From Candidatus Hydrogenedentota bacterium (GTDB lineage Bacteria > Hydrogenedentota > Hydrogenedentia > Hydrogenedentales > CAILVY01): a stretch of DNA of 35,170 nt. Every line of letters begins with the position of its first letter. Positions within the stretch are counted from its first letter, which is position 1. The notes under the pieces were generated by a model. That model did no database searches, was not told the DNA's origin, and saw only the letters and a list, made by a program, of their open reading frames with translations. Below are positions 6,483 to 16,400 of this stretch, piece by piece. The stretch is from the NCBI GenBank assembly GCA_903837785.1, contig CAILVY010000126.1, positions 1 through 35,170 on the forward strand, in the 5' to 3' direction. Made by a program: the position numbers and the translations under genes.

Positions 6483-8583
6483 GATGTTCTTCCACTCCCG
6501 ACAGGGTCATGCGCGCGTCGGCCACGATGGGCTGCGTGCCCACTTCACCCACGATAAACGGGTTGATGTCCATTTCCACGATCTGGGGAAAGTCTGTCAC
6601 TAACTGGCTGATGCGCTGCAGCGCGCCGGCGATGCCTTCGATGTCCACGGGGCCCTGTCCGCGCGCGCCCTTCAGGAGCGCGTAGGACCGGGTGCTCATC
6701 AACATCTGCATGGCTTCTTCTTTTGTGATGGGGGCGAGATAGAAGCTGACGTCCTTCATCACTTCCACGAAAATGCCGCCCAATCCGAACATGAGCATGG
6801 GGCCGAACTGTGGATCGCGGTGCATGCCCAGGATAATCTCGCGCCCCGGTTTGCCCATCTGCTCGACATAGACCCCATGCAGCCGCGCCGTCGGCATGCG
6901 CCGCGCAATGCGCAGCATCATGAGCTCATAGGCGTCGGTCACTTCCTGCGGGTTTCTCAGGTTGAGTTTGACGCCGCCCAGGTCGGACTTGTGCACGATG
7001 TCCGGCGACACGATCTTCATGGCCACCGGATAGCCGACGCGGTCCGCAACCATCACGGCCTCTTCCGGGCTCCGCGCGAAGTCGCCCGGCAGCACAGTGA
7101 AATCGTAGGCGCGCAGAATTTCCTTCGCGTTGACCTCGCCGATCTCTCGCAGGCCGCCCCGGACCTGGCGCGAGATCACGCGCTCGACCCGCCGCCGGTT
7201 CACCGGGAAGCGGGCCACGATGCGCGGCGGGCGCCGCCGCCACGCTGCATAGTCGCACATGGCCTTGAGCGAGGCCACGGCGCGCTCCGGCGCGGGGTAG
7301 TCCGGAAGATGCGCCTGCACAAACTCGCTGCGCGCGGGCATCACGTCCTGGCCTCCCATGAACGCCGCCAGCACCGGCTTGTTGCCGCGCATCTGCGAGA
7401 TGATCGCCCGGGCGGTTTCCGCCGGTCGCGACATGGCCTGCGGCGTCAGAATCACCACCACGCCATCAACGGTTTGATCGTCCAGCGCCGCGCTCACGGC
7501 CATCGCGTAACGTTCGGGGTCCGCGTCGCCGAGCACGTCAATCGGGTTACCCACGCTTGCGGCGGCCGGGAGCTTTTCCTTGAGCGCGGTCGAGATGGAT
7601 TTCTCGAGCGGCTTCACCTGCATGCCCAGGTTTTCAACGGCGTCGGCCGCCATGATGCCGGGGCCGCCCGCATTCGTGATAATCGCCACGCGGTCGCCCT
7701 GCGGCAGGGGCTGCATCGCCAGTGCCGAGGCATAGTCGAAGAGCGCCTCGAAGTTCTCCGCCCGCACCACGCCCGCCCGCCGGAACGCGGCGCCATAGGC
7801 GATGTCCGCGCCCGCGAGGCTGCCGGTGTGCGAAGAGGCGGCCTTGCCGCCCGCTTGCGTCGTTCCGGCCTTCAGGATGACCACCGGCTTCACCGCGCTC
7901 ACCGACTCCGCCACTTTGATGAACTCGTCCCCGGCGGTGATGCTTTCGAGGTAGCACGCAATGACTTTCGTTTGCTCATCGTCGCGCAGGGCCAGCAGCA
8001 GATCGGTTTCGCACAGGTCGGCCTTGTTGCCGATGCTGATGAGCTTCGCCAGACCCAGCCCGCGCCCCGCCGACCAGTCCAGAATCGCGGTGCACAGGGC
8101 GCCGGACTGCGAGATGACCGAGATGATGCCCGGCTTGGGCATCTGCGCCGCGAACGACGCGTTCATGCTGTTTTCCGTGTTGATCAGGCCCAGGCAGTTC
8201 GGTCCCAGGAGCCGCACGCCCTTGCCGCGGCAGAGGTCGGCGACTTCCAGCTCGGCGGCGGCGCCCTTCGCCCCCACCTCCTTGAAACCGGCCGTGATCA
8301 CCGTGACCGCCTTCGCGCCCGCGTGGATCGACTCTTCGACCGCCTGCTTCACGAATTGGGAAGGCACCACCACAATGCTGAGATCGAGATGGCCTTCCAC
8401 GGCCTTCAGATCTTTGTGGCAACGCAGCCCCAGTATCTCGTCTCCCGAGGGATTCACCGGGACCACGCGGCCCTGATAGCCCCCGCTGATCAGATTGGAT
8501 AAAATGGCATAGCCGACTTTCCCGGGCGTCCGGGAGGCCCCTATAACCGCAATGGTCTTTGGATACAACAGTCCTTCGAGCAT
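6475..8583 (-). CDS. ADP-forming acetate/acyl-CoA synthetase, alpha-beta fusion
   Basis: 702 residues. The enzyme converts acyl-CoA + ADP + Pi to acid + CoA + ATP through a phosphohistidine relay, an ATP-yielding step typical of fermenters and archaea. The CoA-binding Rossmann domain starts at residue 1 (TIAVIGASRTPGKVG). The CoA-ligase domain follows to ~445 with His252 in ASSHTGSLAG, the alpha-type phosphorylated His. The ATP-grasp domain covers ~470-702 with His531 in IVHKSDLGGVKLNL, the beta-type His, and EMDINPF near the end. Both histidines are present, so it looks catalytically active, unlike the degenerate synthetase half of PatZ-type acetyltransferases. It is the first gene of an operon with the overlapping CoA-transferase. 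Substrate range (acetate, propionate, branched acids) is not determinable here. Confidence 0.92.
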   Translation of the reverse strand: MLEGLLYPKTIAVIGASRTPGKVGYAILSNLISGGYQGRVVPVNPSGDEILGLRCHKDLKAVEGHLDLSIVVVPSQFVKQAVEESIHAGAKAVTVITAGFKEVGAKGAAAELEVADLCRGKGVRLLGPNCLGLINTENSMNASFAAQMPKPGIISVISQSGALCTAILDWSAGRGLGLAKLISIGNKADLCETDLLLALRDDEQTKVIACYLESITAGDEFIKVAESVSAVKPVVILKAGTTQAGGKAASSHTGSLAGADIAYGAAFRRAGVVRAENFEALFDYASALAMQPLPQGDRVAIITNAGGPGIMAADAVENLGMQVKPLEKSISTALKEKLPAAASVGNPIDVLGDADPERYAMAVSAALDDQTVDGVVVILTPQAMSRPAETARAIISQMRGNKPVLAAFMGGQDVMPARSEFVQAHLPDYPAPERAVASLKAMCDYAAWRRRPPRIVARFPVNRRRVERVISRQVRGGLREIGEVNAKEILRAYDFTVLPGDFARSPEEAVMVADRVGYPVAMKIVSPDIVHKSDLGGVKLNLRNPQEVTDAYELMMLRIARRMPTARLHGVYVEQMGKPGREIILGMHRDPQFGPMLMFGLGGIFVEVMKDVSFYLAPITKEEAMQMLMSTRSYALLKGARGQGPVDIEGIAGALQRISQLVTDFPQIVEMDINPFIVGEVGTQPIVADARMTLSGVEEHHE

Positions 8584-8930
8584 GGAAGAATTCCTGTGCG
8601 GGGCCTTGGGGAATAGCCCGCGATCTTTGCGCGCCTTGCCGCGCGCACGGCATGCCTCCCACGAGGCATAACATCACGGCATGTTATAGCACTTTCCGGG
8701 GGAAGATTTCCAGATCCCCCCAAGACCCAGTCCGATCCTCCCGCACAAAACACTGTAAAAACATCCTTTCCAAGAAGAACTCCGGATCGGCAGGAGGGAT
8801 CCGGATACGAGGATTCCCGAATCGTTGGGGTCACCCTCGGGTCAGAAATTCTGTAAGGCACTGCAATAACAGCATTTAAGACATTGATCGGCCCCCGTGC
8901 GTTGTCGCTGAGTCTCGCCGCGGGCGCGCG
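8584..8930. other. Intergenic region between the GH38 gene and the acyl-CoA synthetase operon
   Basis: This 347-bp gap holds the operator-like palindrome at 8668-8687 and a second hairpin at 8781-8805 (TCCGGATC paired with GATCCGGA across nine bases). On the minus strand the hairpin is followed by GTTCTTCTT and may be a weak terminator for the GH38 transcript. No convincing small gene or RNA is seen in the rest. Confidence 0.5.
8668..8687. promoter_or_regulatory. Palindromic operator-like site upstream of the acyl-CoA synthetase operon
   Basis: ATAACAT-CACGGC-ATGTTAT is a perfect 7-bp inverted repeat with a 6-base spacer, 85 bp before the synthetase start codon. On the minus strand TATAAC overlaps its edge and could be a -10 box, although no good -35 is seen. 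The shape suits a dimeric repressor site. The regulator is unknown. Confidence 0.35.
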
Positions 8931-11900
8931 CTAGCGGAAGTACACTTTGAACGTCCTGATTTCAAACGGGTGAATGGCGAAGGTGATACGGTTGTCCTCG
9001 GTGGAAACGTACTCATCCCGCTCTTCGAGCAGGTTGCAGGCGTAGGCCTTGCGCAGCGGTCGTGTGAAGGTGATCGAGACAGGGCCGCGCATCTTCCCCG
9101 CTTCGTAGACCCGTACGATCAGCGCATCATCGGCTTCGGCCTTCTTCACGGTTTCCACGATGACATTGGGCGCATCCACGCGGCACAGCGTTGCGGCCGT
9201 GTCGCTGCCGGCTGCGTTCCCGGCCTCCAGTTTCATCGCCCGAAGGGGGACATTCAGCGCATAGGCCTCGCGCACCACAGCTTCCGTCGTGAAATCACCC
9301 GGGTGCGGCAGCAATGCGTACGTGAACGCGTGGCTTCCCGCCTCGGCCCGTTCGTCGGGACAGGAGGACGAGCGCAGCAGCGTGAGCGAGATCATGCCGT
9401 CCAGCGTGTCATGGCCGTATTTCCCGTCATTGAGCACGGCCACGCCGTAATTGCCCTCGGACACGTCCACCCACTTGTGGGCACAAGTCTCGAAGCGGGC
9501 CTGATCCCAGGAGGTGTTGGCGTGCATGGGCCGCACGACATGCCCGAACTGGATCTCGTTCCGGCAGTGCTCCGCCAGCACATTCACGGCGAAACCCACT
9601 TTCAACAGCGTGTTCCGTTCGTGCCAGTCCACCGAAGTCTTGAAGTCGATGCGCCGCGAGTCCGCGTAGAAAGTCATCTCCTGCGAGAGGCTCGAAGCCT
9701 TGCCCAGGCGGTATTTCGAGCGCAGCGTGAAGAAGAGCGGTCCCGAGGCCGCCACTTCGCGCGACAGCAACGCGTCCTCGAAGCGGATGCGGTCGCGGTA
9801 ATCGCGGTCGATATCCCAGGCATCCCAGAGAATGGGCAGGTCCTCGGCGGTATAGAAATCGTTGAGGCGTCTTCCCTCCCGAACGACCTCGCGACCGGCA
9901 GCCTTGTCCATCAGGCTTGTGATTTTCCCTGCTTTGTCAAAGGCCACGGCATAGTGGGGCGTGTCGAGCGTCTTGCCGCCGTAGAGGAACGGAGACGCGG
10001 CCGCGGCCGAGTCCTTCTTGCGCAGCGCGATGGGCGCCACGCTCAGGCTTCCGGCACGCACGCGCGCCGCGAGCCCGCCGTCCACGGGCTGGCAGGGCAG
10101 CGGATTGCCCTCGGCGTCCACGGCCGCGTTGTACTGCGGCGCGGGCAACACGACGACTTCCTCGCGTGGCCAGGAAAGCGCGTTGGCCATCAGATACGCG
10201 TTGCCCTCGGCATCGGCCACAAAGCGCTCGCCCAGCTTGGCGAGGGCGGCGTGCAAGAGCGCGGTCAACCCGTGTTCCATTTCCGCGTACTCCGCCTCGG
10301 CAGTTTCATAGACGCTTCGGATCGAGCTGCCGGGCAGGATGTCATGGAACTGGTTGGTCAACAGCGTGCGCCAATGGCGCTGCAATGCCTCGGCGGGATA
10401 GGGGAAGTCCGGCCCCATCGCCATGGCGCTGAAGAGTTCGGTTTCGCGCAGCAGCAGCTCGAGCCTGCGATTGTATCGCTTGGTGCGCGCCTGCGACGTG
10501 TACGTGCCGCGATGCAGTTCAAAGTACAGTTCACCCACCCATCTGGGCCGTTTCACTTTCTGCTCGCGCAACTGCCGCAGGAACAGCGAGACGTTCACCC
10601 ATTCGGTCTTCGGACAGCCCTCGAGGTCCTTCATGCGCGCGGCGTGTTCGATCATCTCGCGCGAGGTGCCGCCGCCGCCGTCGCCCCAGCCCACCGAGGT
10701 CAGCGTGCAGTCCTGCGTCTCCTTGTGCCGGACATAGCGCCAGGTTTCCTGCATGATCTCGGGATACACGGACGCGTTGTAGCCGTGCGTGCGCGTGTTG
10801 ATGTAATGGGTGAAGATCTCCGTGCCATCGATGCCCTGCCACCAGAACGTGTCGTACGGGAAGAGGTTCGTGTCATTCCAGTTGATTTTGCTCGTTACGA
10901 AATGCTGGATATCGCACAGCCGGAGGATTTGCGGCAACGCGGCCGAATAGCCGAACACGTCGGGGAGCCAGAGCGTGTCGCTCTTGCAGCCGAAGAGCTC
11001 CATCGTCTTCTTGCGGCCTTCGAGAAACTGGCGGACCAGCGATTCCCCGCCGGTCACGTTGCAATCCGCCTCGACCCACATGCCGCCGTTCGCCTCCCAG
11101 CGGCCCTCCTTGACTCGTTTCTTCACCCGCGCGAGCACGTCGGGATAGTGCTCTTCCATCATCGCGTAAAGCGCCGGCTGCGACTGAAGAAAGCGAAACT
11201 CGCCATAGTCGTCCATCAGGTTGAGCATGGACGAGAACGTGCGCGCCGCCTTGCGGATCGTTTCTTTCACCGGCCACAACCAGCCGACATCGATATGCGC
11301 GTGGCCCACAATCCCCACAGTGGGTGTGGTCGGCCCGTTCTTCAGCTTCGTCAGCGGCAGGATGTGCTTGTGTGCCGCGCGGACTGCGGCATCCAGCGAT
11401 TCCTCCGTGTCCCAGTGAATCGGGATCAAATCCAGCGCCGCATTCACGTGTTCGAGAATGACTGCGCGCCGCAGCGAATGTTCCTCCAGCGTCAGCGCGG
11501 TCTTGTACAGGACGTTCGCATCGTAATAGAAGTCGCTGACCGCTTCGCGCTCCGCCAGAAGTTCACTCGCCGTGAGCGTATGCGGCGGCGGCGACGCGGG
11601 CGCGTCGCCCACGGAATGAATGGTTCGCGGTTTGGGATCATAGCCGTCCACGCCCGGGAACGGATGTCCCGCGTATGCCTCGATATCCAGCGACACGCTT
11701 TCTCCGCCCCGCGCGTAGGGGAAAACCAGCACTTCCCGATGCCAGAGATTCATTCCGGCGAAGGGCTTGCCTTCGATGAAGATGAATTTCTCCGGCACGC
11801 TTTCGTGGCGATAATAGAGTCGCTTGCCCCGGCAGCTTCGCGGCGCCTCCAGCCTGCCCCGAAACCAGACGGTCCCCCAATGTTCGCCCCACGTGCAGCC

Positions 11901-12059
11901 CGGCGGGGCGGGGCGATAGTCCAGTTTCACCGGCGGCGTCCGGAAATGCTCCATGGTTTCGGCCATCTCGAGCGGCACCTCCGCCACCCGGGCATAGCGC
12001 CAACGGCACAGCAAATCCAGCCGCTTCGAGATCTTCTCGATCACTTTCGGGGGAATCAT
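8931..12059 (-). CDS. Alpha-mannosidase, GH38
   Basis: A retaining, metal-dependent alpha-mannosidase of 1042 residues from the chosen start. An N-terminal beta domain (~1-240) precedes the GH38 barrel. That barrel has the metal-binding motif GHAHIDVGW (His255, Asp257), the nucleophile Asp367 in LWLPDVFGYS and the C-terminal metal ligand His572 in LTNQFHDILPGSS. The three-helix bundle and large C-terminal beta-sandwich domains follow (YAVAFDKAGKITSLMDKAAGRE, near 690-720). I prefer the ATG at 12059 because GGAAGGAG precedes it by about 10 bases and the family alignment begins with MIPPKVIEKI. The open frame extends to 12191 without a comparable ribosome site. There is no signal peptide, so it probably trims imported mannose oligosaccharides or recycles glycans in the cytoplasm. 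Confidence 0.93.
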   Translation of the reverse strand: MIPPKVIEKISKRLDLLCRWRYARVAEVPLEMAETMEHFRTPPVKLDYRPAPPGCTWGEHWGTVWFRGRLEAPRSCRGKRLYYRHESVPEKFIFIEGKPFAGMNLWHREVLVFPYARGGESVSLDIEAYAGHPFPGVDGYDPKPRTIHSVGDAPASPPPHTLTASELLAEREAVSDFYYDANVLYKTALTLEEHSLRRAVILEHVNAALDLIPIHWDTEESLDAAVRAAHKHILPLTKLKNGPTTPTVGIVGHAHIDVGWLWPVKETIRKAARTFSSMLNLMDDYGEFRFLQSQPALYAMMEEHYPDVLARVKKRVKEGRWEANGGMWVEADCNVTGGESLVRQFLEGRKKTMELFGCKSDTLWLPDVFGYSAALPQILRLCDIQHFVTSKINWNDTNLFPYDTFWWQGIDGTEIFTHYINTRTHGYNASVYPEIMQETWRYVRHKETQDCTLTSVGWGDGGGGTSREMIEHAARMKDLEGCPKTEWVNVSLFLRQLREQKVKRPRWVGELYFELHRGTYTSQARTKRYNRRLELLLRETELFSAMAMGPDFPYPAEALQRHWRTLLTNQFHDILPGSSIRSVYETAEAEYAEMEHGLTALLHAALAKLGERFVADAEGNAYLMANALSWPREEVVVLPAPQYNAAVDAEGNPLPCQPVDGGLAARVRAGSLSVAPIALRKKDSAAAASPFLYGGKTLDTPHYAVAFDKAGKITSLMDKAAGREVVREGRRLNDFYTAEDLPILWDAWDIDRDYRDRIRFEDALLSREVAASGPLFFTLRSKYRLGKASSLSQEMTFYADSRRIDFKTSVDWHERNTLLKVGFAVNVLAEHCRNEIQFGHVVRPMHANTSWDQARFETCAHKWVDVSEGNYGVAVLNDGKYGHDTLDGMISLTLLRSSSCPDERAEAGSHAFTYALLPHPGDFTTEAVVREAYALNVPLRAMKLEAGNAAGSDTAATLCRVDAPNVIVETVKKAEADDALIVRVYEAGKMRGPVSITFTRPLRKAYACNLLEERDEYVSTEDNRITFAIHPFEIRTFKVYFR

Positions 12060-12301
12060 GTCGCAATTGCTCCTTCCCTGCAAGAACGGCATCCACCGGT
12101 GCCGGACGCCTGCCAACAAGTACAGCACAAGTGCGCGGGTGTTTTCGAGTGACGCGTCTGCCCGCTTCATTCGGCGCCCGGCATGCGCCAAACGGGAATT
12201 CTGTGCATAGTGTAAAGTGGGACAAAGGACCGGTCCCCTGCCGCGGCTTACGGGGTGCGCCGAGTTGCTTCAGGGCTAATAAAACAATTCTCGCTTTGGC
12301 G

Positions 12302-12330
12302 TTGACACGCCTGGCGCGCTTTCATATACT
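12302..12330 (+). promoter_or_regulatory. Near-consensus sigma70 promoter for the prepilin gene
   Basis: TTGACA (12302-12307), a 17-base spacer and TATACT (12325-12330) give a -35 that is a perfect match and a -10 with five of six. The expected start is near 12337, leaving a leader of ~118 nt. The leader contains a strong hairpin at 12351-12379 (GCCTGCGCGCAA with TTGCGCGAGGC, one bulge) that could stabilise the mRNA or act in regulation. Confidence 0.8.
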
Positions 12331-12455
12331 ATGGCGGAGAGTTTCGTATTGCCTGCGCGCAAGGCGCGTTGCGCGAGGCAGCGTCTCAGGGCAGAGAGTT
12401 GTGACCGATTCATTGACGGAATCATGGTGCGGCTCAACAGAAAGGAATTGTAACT

Positions 12456-13406
12456 ATGCGTAAGAAGGGTTTCACTCTGATCGAACTGCTGGTGGTGATC
12501 GCCATCATCGGAATTCTGGCGGCGATCCTTCTGCCAGCCCTGGCGCGGGCGCGCGAAGCGGCGCGGCGCTCGAGTTGCCAGAACAACCTCAAGCAATGGG
12601 GCCTCGTGTACAAGATGTACGGCGGCGAGGCCAAAGGCGAGAAGTTCCCGCCGGTCCTGGGTTACGTTGGACAGTCGTATGACTGCAACACCGCCGGATT
12701 TCCCCCGGACGATCCCGAGGAGTTCTTCATTGCCGCGGGTGCGGATCTCCGCGGCCTGTATCCGGAATACCTGACCGACCCCGCCATCATCTTCTGCCCC
12801 TCCGATGCGGAACACAAACCGTCCGACGCCGTCAATCCCGTTACGGGCCAGCCCGACATTGCCACGCCGTGTTCGGATGCGAACCGCGGCCTCAAGATCA
12901 TCGACTCGAGCTACTTCTATTTCGGCTGGGTCTTCGATCAGGTCGAGTGCACGTCGCCTTCGGTCGATTTGGCATCGTTGGCCGGCATGCTGGGCAGCAG
13001 TGTAACCGGCAATGGACCCTCCCAGGTGGTGTACACGATCGTCTCTGCCTTCCTGCCCGCAATGTCCGGCGGTGAATCCGGCTCCGACAAGGATCAGGAC
13101 CTGAGCGATTATGGCGTGAATCTCGGCAACGGCCAGTCCGGCAATACCGTGTACCGGCTTCGTGAAGGCATCGAGCGCTTCATGATCACCGACATCAACA
13201 ACCCCGCGGCCAGCGCCAAGGCCCAGAGCACGATCTGGATTATGGGCGACCTGGTGACCACGGACGTCGCGCTGTTCAACCACGTGCCGGGCGGCGCCAA
13301 TATCCTCTACATGGACGGCCATGTGGCCTTCCTGAAGTATGCGGACTGCAATCCGGCGCCCGTCAATGGTCCCATGGCCCGCTTTGCCGGCGCTATCGGC
13401 AGCTAA
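12456..13406 (+). CDS. Prepilin-like protein with type II secretion/type IV pilin N-terminus and C-terminal DG motif
   Basis: 316 residues. It starts [23 protein letters not shown], a textbook class III signal: a prepilin peptidase would cut after Gly5 and methylate Phe. The 20-residue hydrophobic helix then drives membrane anchoring or pseudopilus assembly. The C-terminus carries [20 protein letters not shown], a close variant of the 'H-X9-DG' motif found in expanded pseudopilin families of planctomycetes and relatives (here ten residues separate His from DG). Several cysteines (SCQNN, IFCPSD, ATPCSD) suggest disulfides outside the cell. AAAGGAA lies eight bases before ATG. It is monocistronic, with its own strong promoter and terminator. 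In these lineages such proteins are numerous and their exact roles are poorly known. Confidence 0.9.
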   Translation: MRKKGFTLIELLVVIAIIGILAAILLPALARAREAARRSSCQNNLKQWGLVYKMYGGEAKGEKFPPVLGYVGQSYDCNTAGFPPDDPEEFFIAAGADLRGLYPEYLTDPAIIFCPSDAEHKPSDAVNPVTGQPDIATPCSDANRGLKIIDSSYFYFGWVFDQVECTSPSVDLASLAGMLGSSVTGNGPSQVVYTIVSAFLPAMSGGESGSDKDQDLSDYGVNLGNGQSGNTVYRLREGIERFMITDINNPAASAKAQSTIWIMGDLVTTDVALFNHVPGGANILYMDGHVAFLKYADCNPAPVNGPMARFAGAIGS

Positions 13407-13429
13407 TCCGATTCCTGCAAGTATGAATG

Positions 13430-13466
13430 ATCCCCGGCTCCTGCCTGGAGCCGGGGATTTCCTTTC
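13430..13466 (+). terminator. Rho-independent terminator after the prepilin gene
   Basis: A perfect 12-bp stem, ATCCCCGGCTCC with GGAGCCGGGGAT around TGCCT, is followed by TTCCTTTC. It lies 23 bp after the stop codon and between convergent genes. Confidence 0.85.
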
Positions 13467-13489
13467 ATCGGCCGGAGCCGGGCCACGCC

Positions 13490-16400
13490 TTACATCCCGG
13501 GATACAGCGTCTCATTGTAGAGGGCGGGGTCTTCATTGAGTTGCGCATTGGCGTAGATGCACGCGCCGCGGGATCCAAAGAGCAGGACTTCTTCCCGCTC
13601 GTCGCCCCACACATCGGCCACCAGGCCGTAGAACCACATCTTGCGGTCGGCCTCGCTGCGGCCCGGCGTGTATTGCAGGGGCAGCGTGGCCACTACTTCG
13701 CCGTTCCCGTCATAGATCACCGCGGGCTGGCCATAGCCCCGGCCGTAGATCATCACACACTGCGGCTTGCCATGCCCCAGCCACCGGATGGGTTCGGGCG
13801 CAATGGCCCACGCGCCTTTCTCCTGCTTGCGGCTCCAGATTTCGGTGCCGTCCGCGCCATAGAGGTACAGAATCCCCCAGGCATTCTCGTCGCGGCGGTG
13901 CGGCACCGGCGTGCGATCGATCACGATGTACTGAAGGGGCGAATCATCGCGGAAATGGCCTGCGACCACGTGTTGCGCTTCACCCAGCGGGTGGCTCCAA
14001 CGTTCCGAACCATCCGGCGCGAGGCAATGGATACCGCCATTGCCGAAGAGCAACTGCCAGGCGTGATCGGGGCCGTGCGTAATCCACGCCGCGTCCTGAT
14101 GCGCGCCGTGTGCATCGTGTGAGAACATTTCCTTGCCATCGTGGTCGACCAGGGCGAAACCGACGAAGACCTCGTCCCGGCCGTCGCTGTCCACGTCTGC
14201 AATCGCGGGAAAATGGCCCGTCGAGCCTTCCCAATGCCAGAGCACGGACGCGTCGTGTCCCATGCCCCACATGTTCCAGTAGCGGTCTTTCACCACAAGA
14301 TCCTCACGGCGGCCCCTCCCCGTGAGATCCGCGAAGAGGAAAGAATCGTCCGCGGGCGCGGGCAGGGCGAAGGTGCCCTTCTCCCTGCCTGTCTGTCCGT
14401 CAAGGACCGCCATCGTGGCGTTGCCTTCGTAGCGTGCCGCGCGTTCGCGCGGCGTTTGGCCGTCAAAGGGGGGTTCGGCATAGACCGCCTGGCGCACATA
14501 GAGCACCTCGTTCTTCCCGTCGCGGTCCCAGTCGTAAATTTGCACGGGCAGGTCGCTGTAGATTTCGCCGTGATCCAGCGAGGGCACGCCATTTTGCCAG
14601 AGCACTTCGCCGAAGATGCTCGTGGCGGTGAGACAGGTGATTTCGCGGGTGGCGCGCACGCTCTGCACGAAGAGCAGGTCCGGCCCGCCGTCATGGTTCA
14701 GATCGCCGACACGAAGGGTTTCCGCGCCGAAATTCTGCACGTCGATAACGCTGACCAGATGCAGGTCTCCCGCACGATCCGGTACGGCGACCGGCGCCTG
14801 CTCGGGCTTCAAGAGCCCGATCTGTTCAATCGGGATCGGCTTGAACCCGAGCTTAAACGCGGGCGCGTCGTCCTTGAGCCGGAAGTCGAGATTGGCCGCA
14901 TCCACGAAATGCGGATCCTCGTTCACGAGATTGTCCTGGAAGGAGATCATCGGGCGGACCGCTTCCTCGACGTCGTCCCACTTGCCGCCCACACAGATGT
15001 TCCGCGCGATCACGTTGCCTTTCGGCGCCTTGGGTTCGTCGTCGAGAATCGTCAGCAACTGCGGATAGCGGTCCGTGTAGGGCGGCTTCAGGAACGCGAT
15101 GCCGAGATGCGTGCCTTTCTCCCGCCCTTCCTTGATCCAGTCGTCGCTGTGGTAGCCTGCCCAGCCCAGTGCCCGCCCGTCGATGTGCAGGGCCGGCGCG
15201 CAGTCCACGAAGACGTTGTTCTCATAGACATTGTCGCGTCCGCCGCCGATGAACGCGGCCATCGTAACCTTGTGGAAGAGGTTGCCGTAAATCGTGGTGC
15301 CGCAGAACATGTCGTCGAGATAGACGCCGACGCAGCCGCGCCCCTCAAACCCGGTGATGTCATGGAGGTAATTGTGGCGGATCAGCGTGCCGCGCATCGT
15401 CCAATTGCGTCCCGCGTAGATCGCGCCCGCATCGTTGGACTCCTCGCAGACGTGGTGAATCTCGTTGAACTCGATGACGTGGTCGTTTCCGCCAAACGTG
15501 ATGGCGATGTGCGGCGCATCGTGGATCAGGTTGTGCGCGGCGCGGTTGCCGACGCCATTCAGCGCGATCGCCATCTGATACATGCGGTACCACCGCCCGT
15601 AGTCGTGGATATGGTTGTTTTCCGCCAGGTGCTTCGCGGGCGTGAGCGTCGTGCGATCGCCGCCGTCCAGGCTGATGCCGCCGCCGCCCATCGCGTAAAT
15701 CTCGCAGCCCGTCACGGCGTGCTGTTCGCCGCCGCCCACGCTCACGGCGCCGGAACCCATGTTGCGCAGCGTGCAGGTTTCGATGCGATCCTGCGCCCCG
15801 CCCGAGATGCCGATAGCGGTGCCGCGCCCGGCCTCGAGCAGCATGCCGCGCAACGTGACGAAGGAAACGTCCTTCATCGTGATCAGCGTGGGCAGCACGG
15901 AGACCACGACACTGCCGGTATCGAGCGGCGCGGGCGGCCAGAAGTACAAGGTCCCCGCCTCGCGGTCCATGTACCACTCGCCGGGACGGTCCAGTTCGGA
16001 GAGCATGTTAAACGCGTAATACCACTGGTTCTTGCGGTAGCCATAGCCATGATACGGCGGCTTGATCGCGATGATCGACTTCTCGACATCAATGGACTCA
16101 ATCTGCTGCCGCTGATCCGACCAGTCCCAGAACCAGTAGCCGTGCAGCCACGGGTCTTTCTCGCCAATCCAGCGCTTGGGACGATCTCCGTCATACGTGA
16201 ACTTGCCCGTCTTGCTCCCGGGCACGCCGTGGATGGCGTGATCGTCCTTCTCCACGAGATCGACAATGCGGACGAAGCCTTCGTTCGGCCAGCGGGAGAG
16301 CGTCATCGGCTGATCCTGGAAGAAGACTTCCATGCCGCCGCCGTCCGGCGGGCCGAAATCCGTGATGCCCAGCGTCTTGAGGTCCGCCTGCACCACGTTG

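Noticed and set aside
8970..12152. 1060-codon plus-strand ORF opposite the GH38 gene
   Set aside because: It is antisense to a gene with clear catalytic motifs; its composition (Arg, His, Gly rich) is the usual by-product of high third-position GC.
12060..12191. N-terminal extension of the GH38 enzyme
   Set aside because: The ATG at 12059 has a strong Shine-Dalgarno and fits the family N-terminus; the extension has neither.
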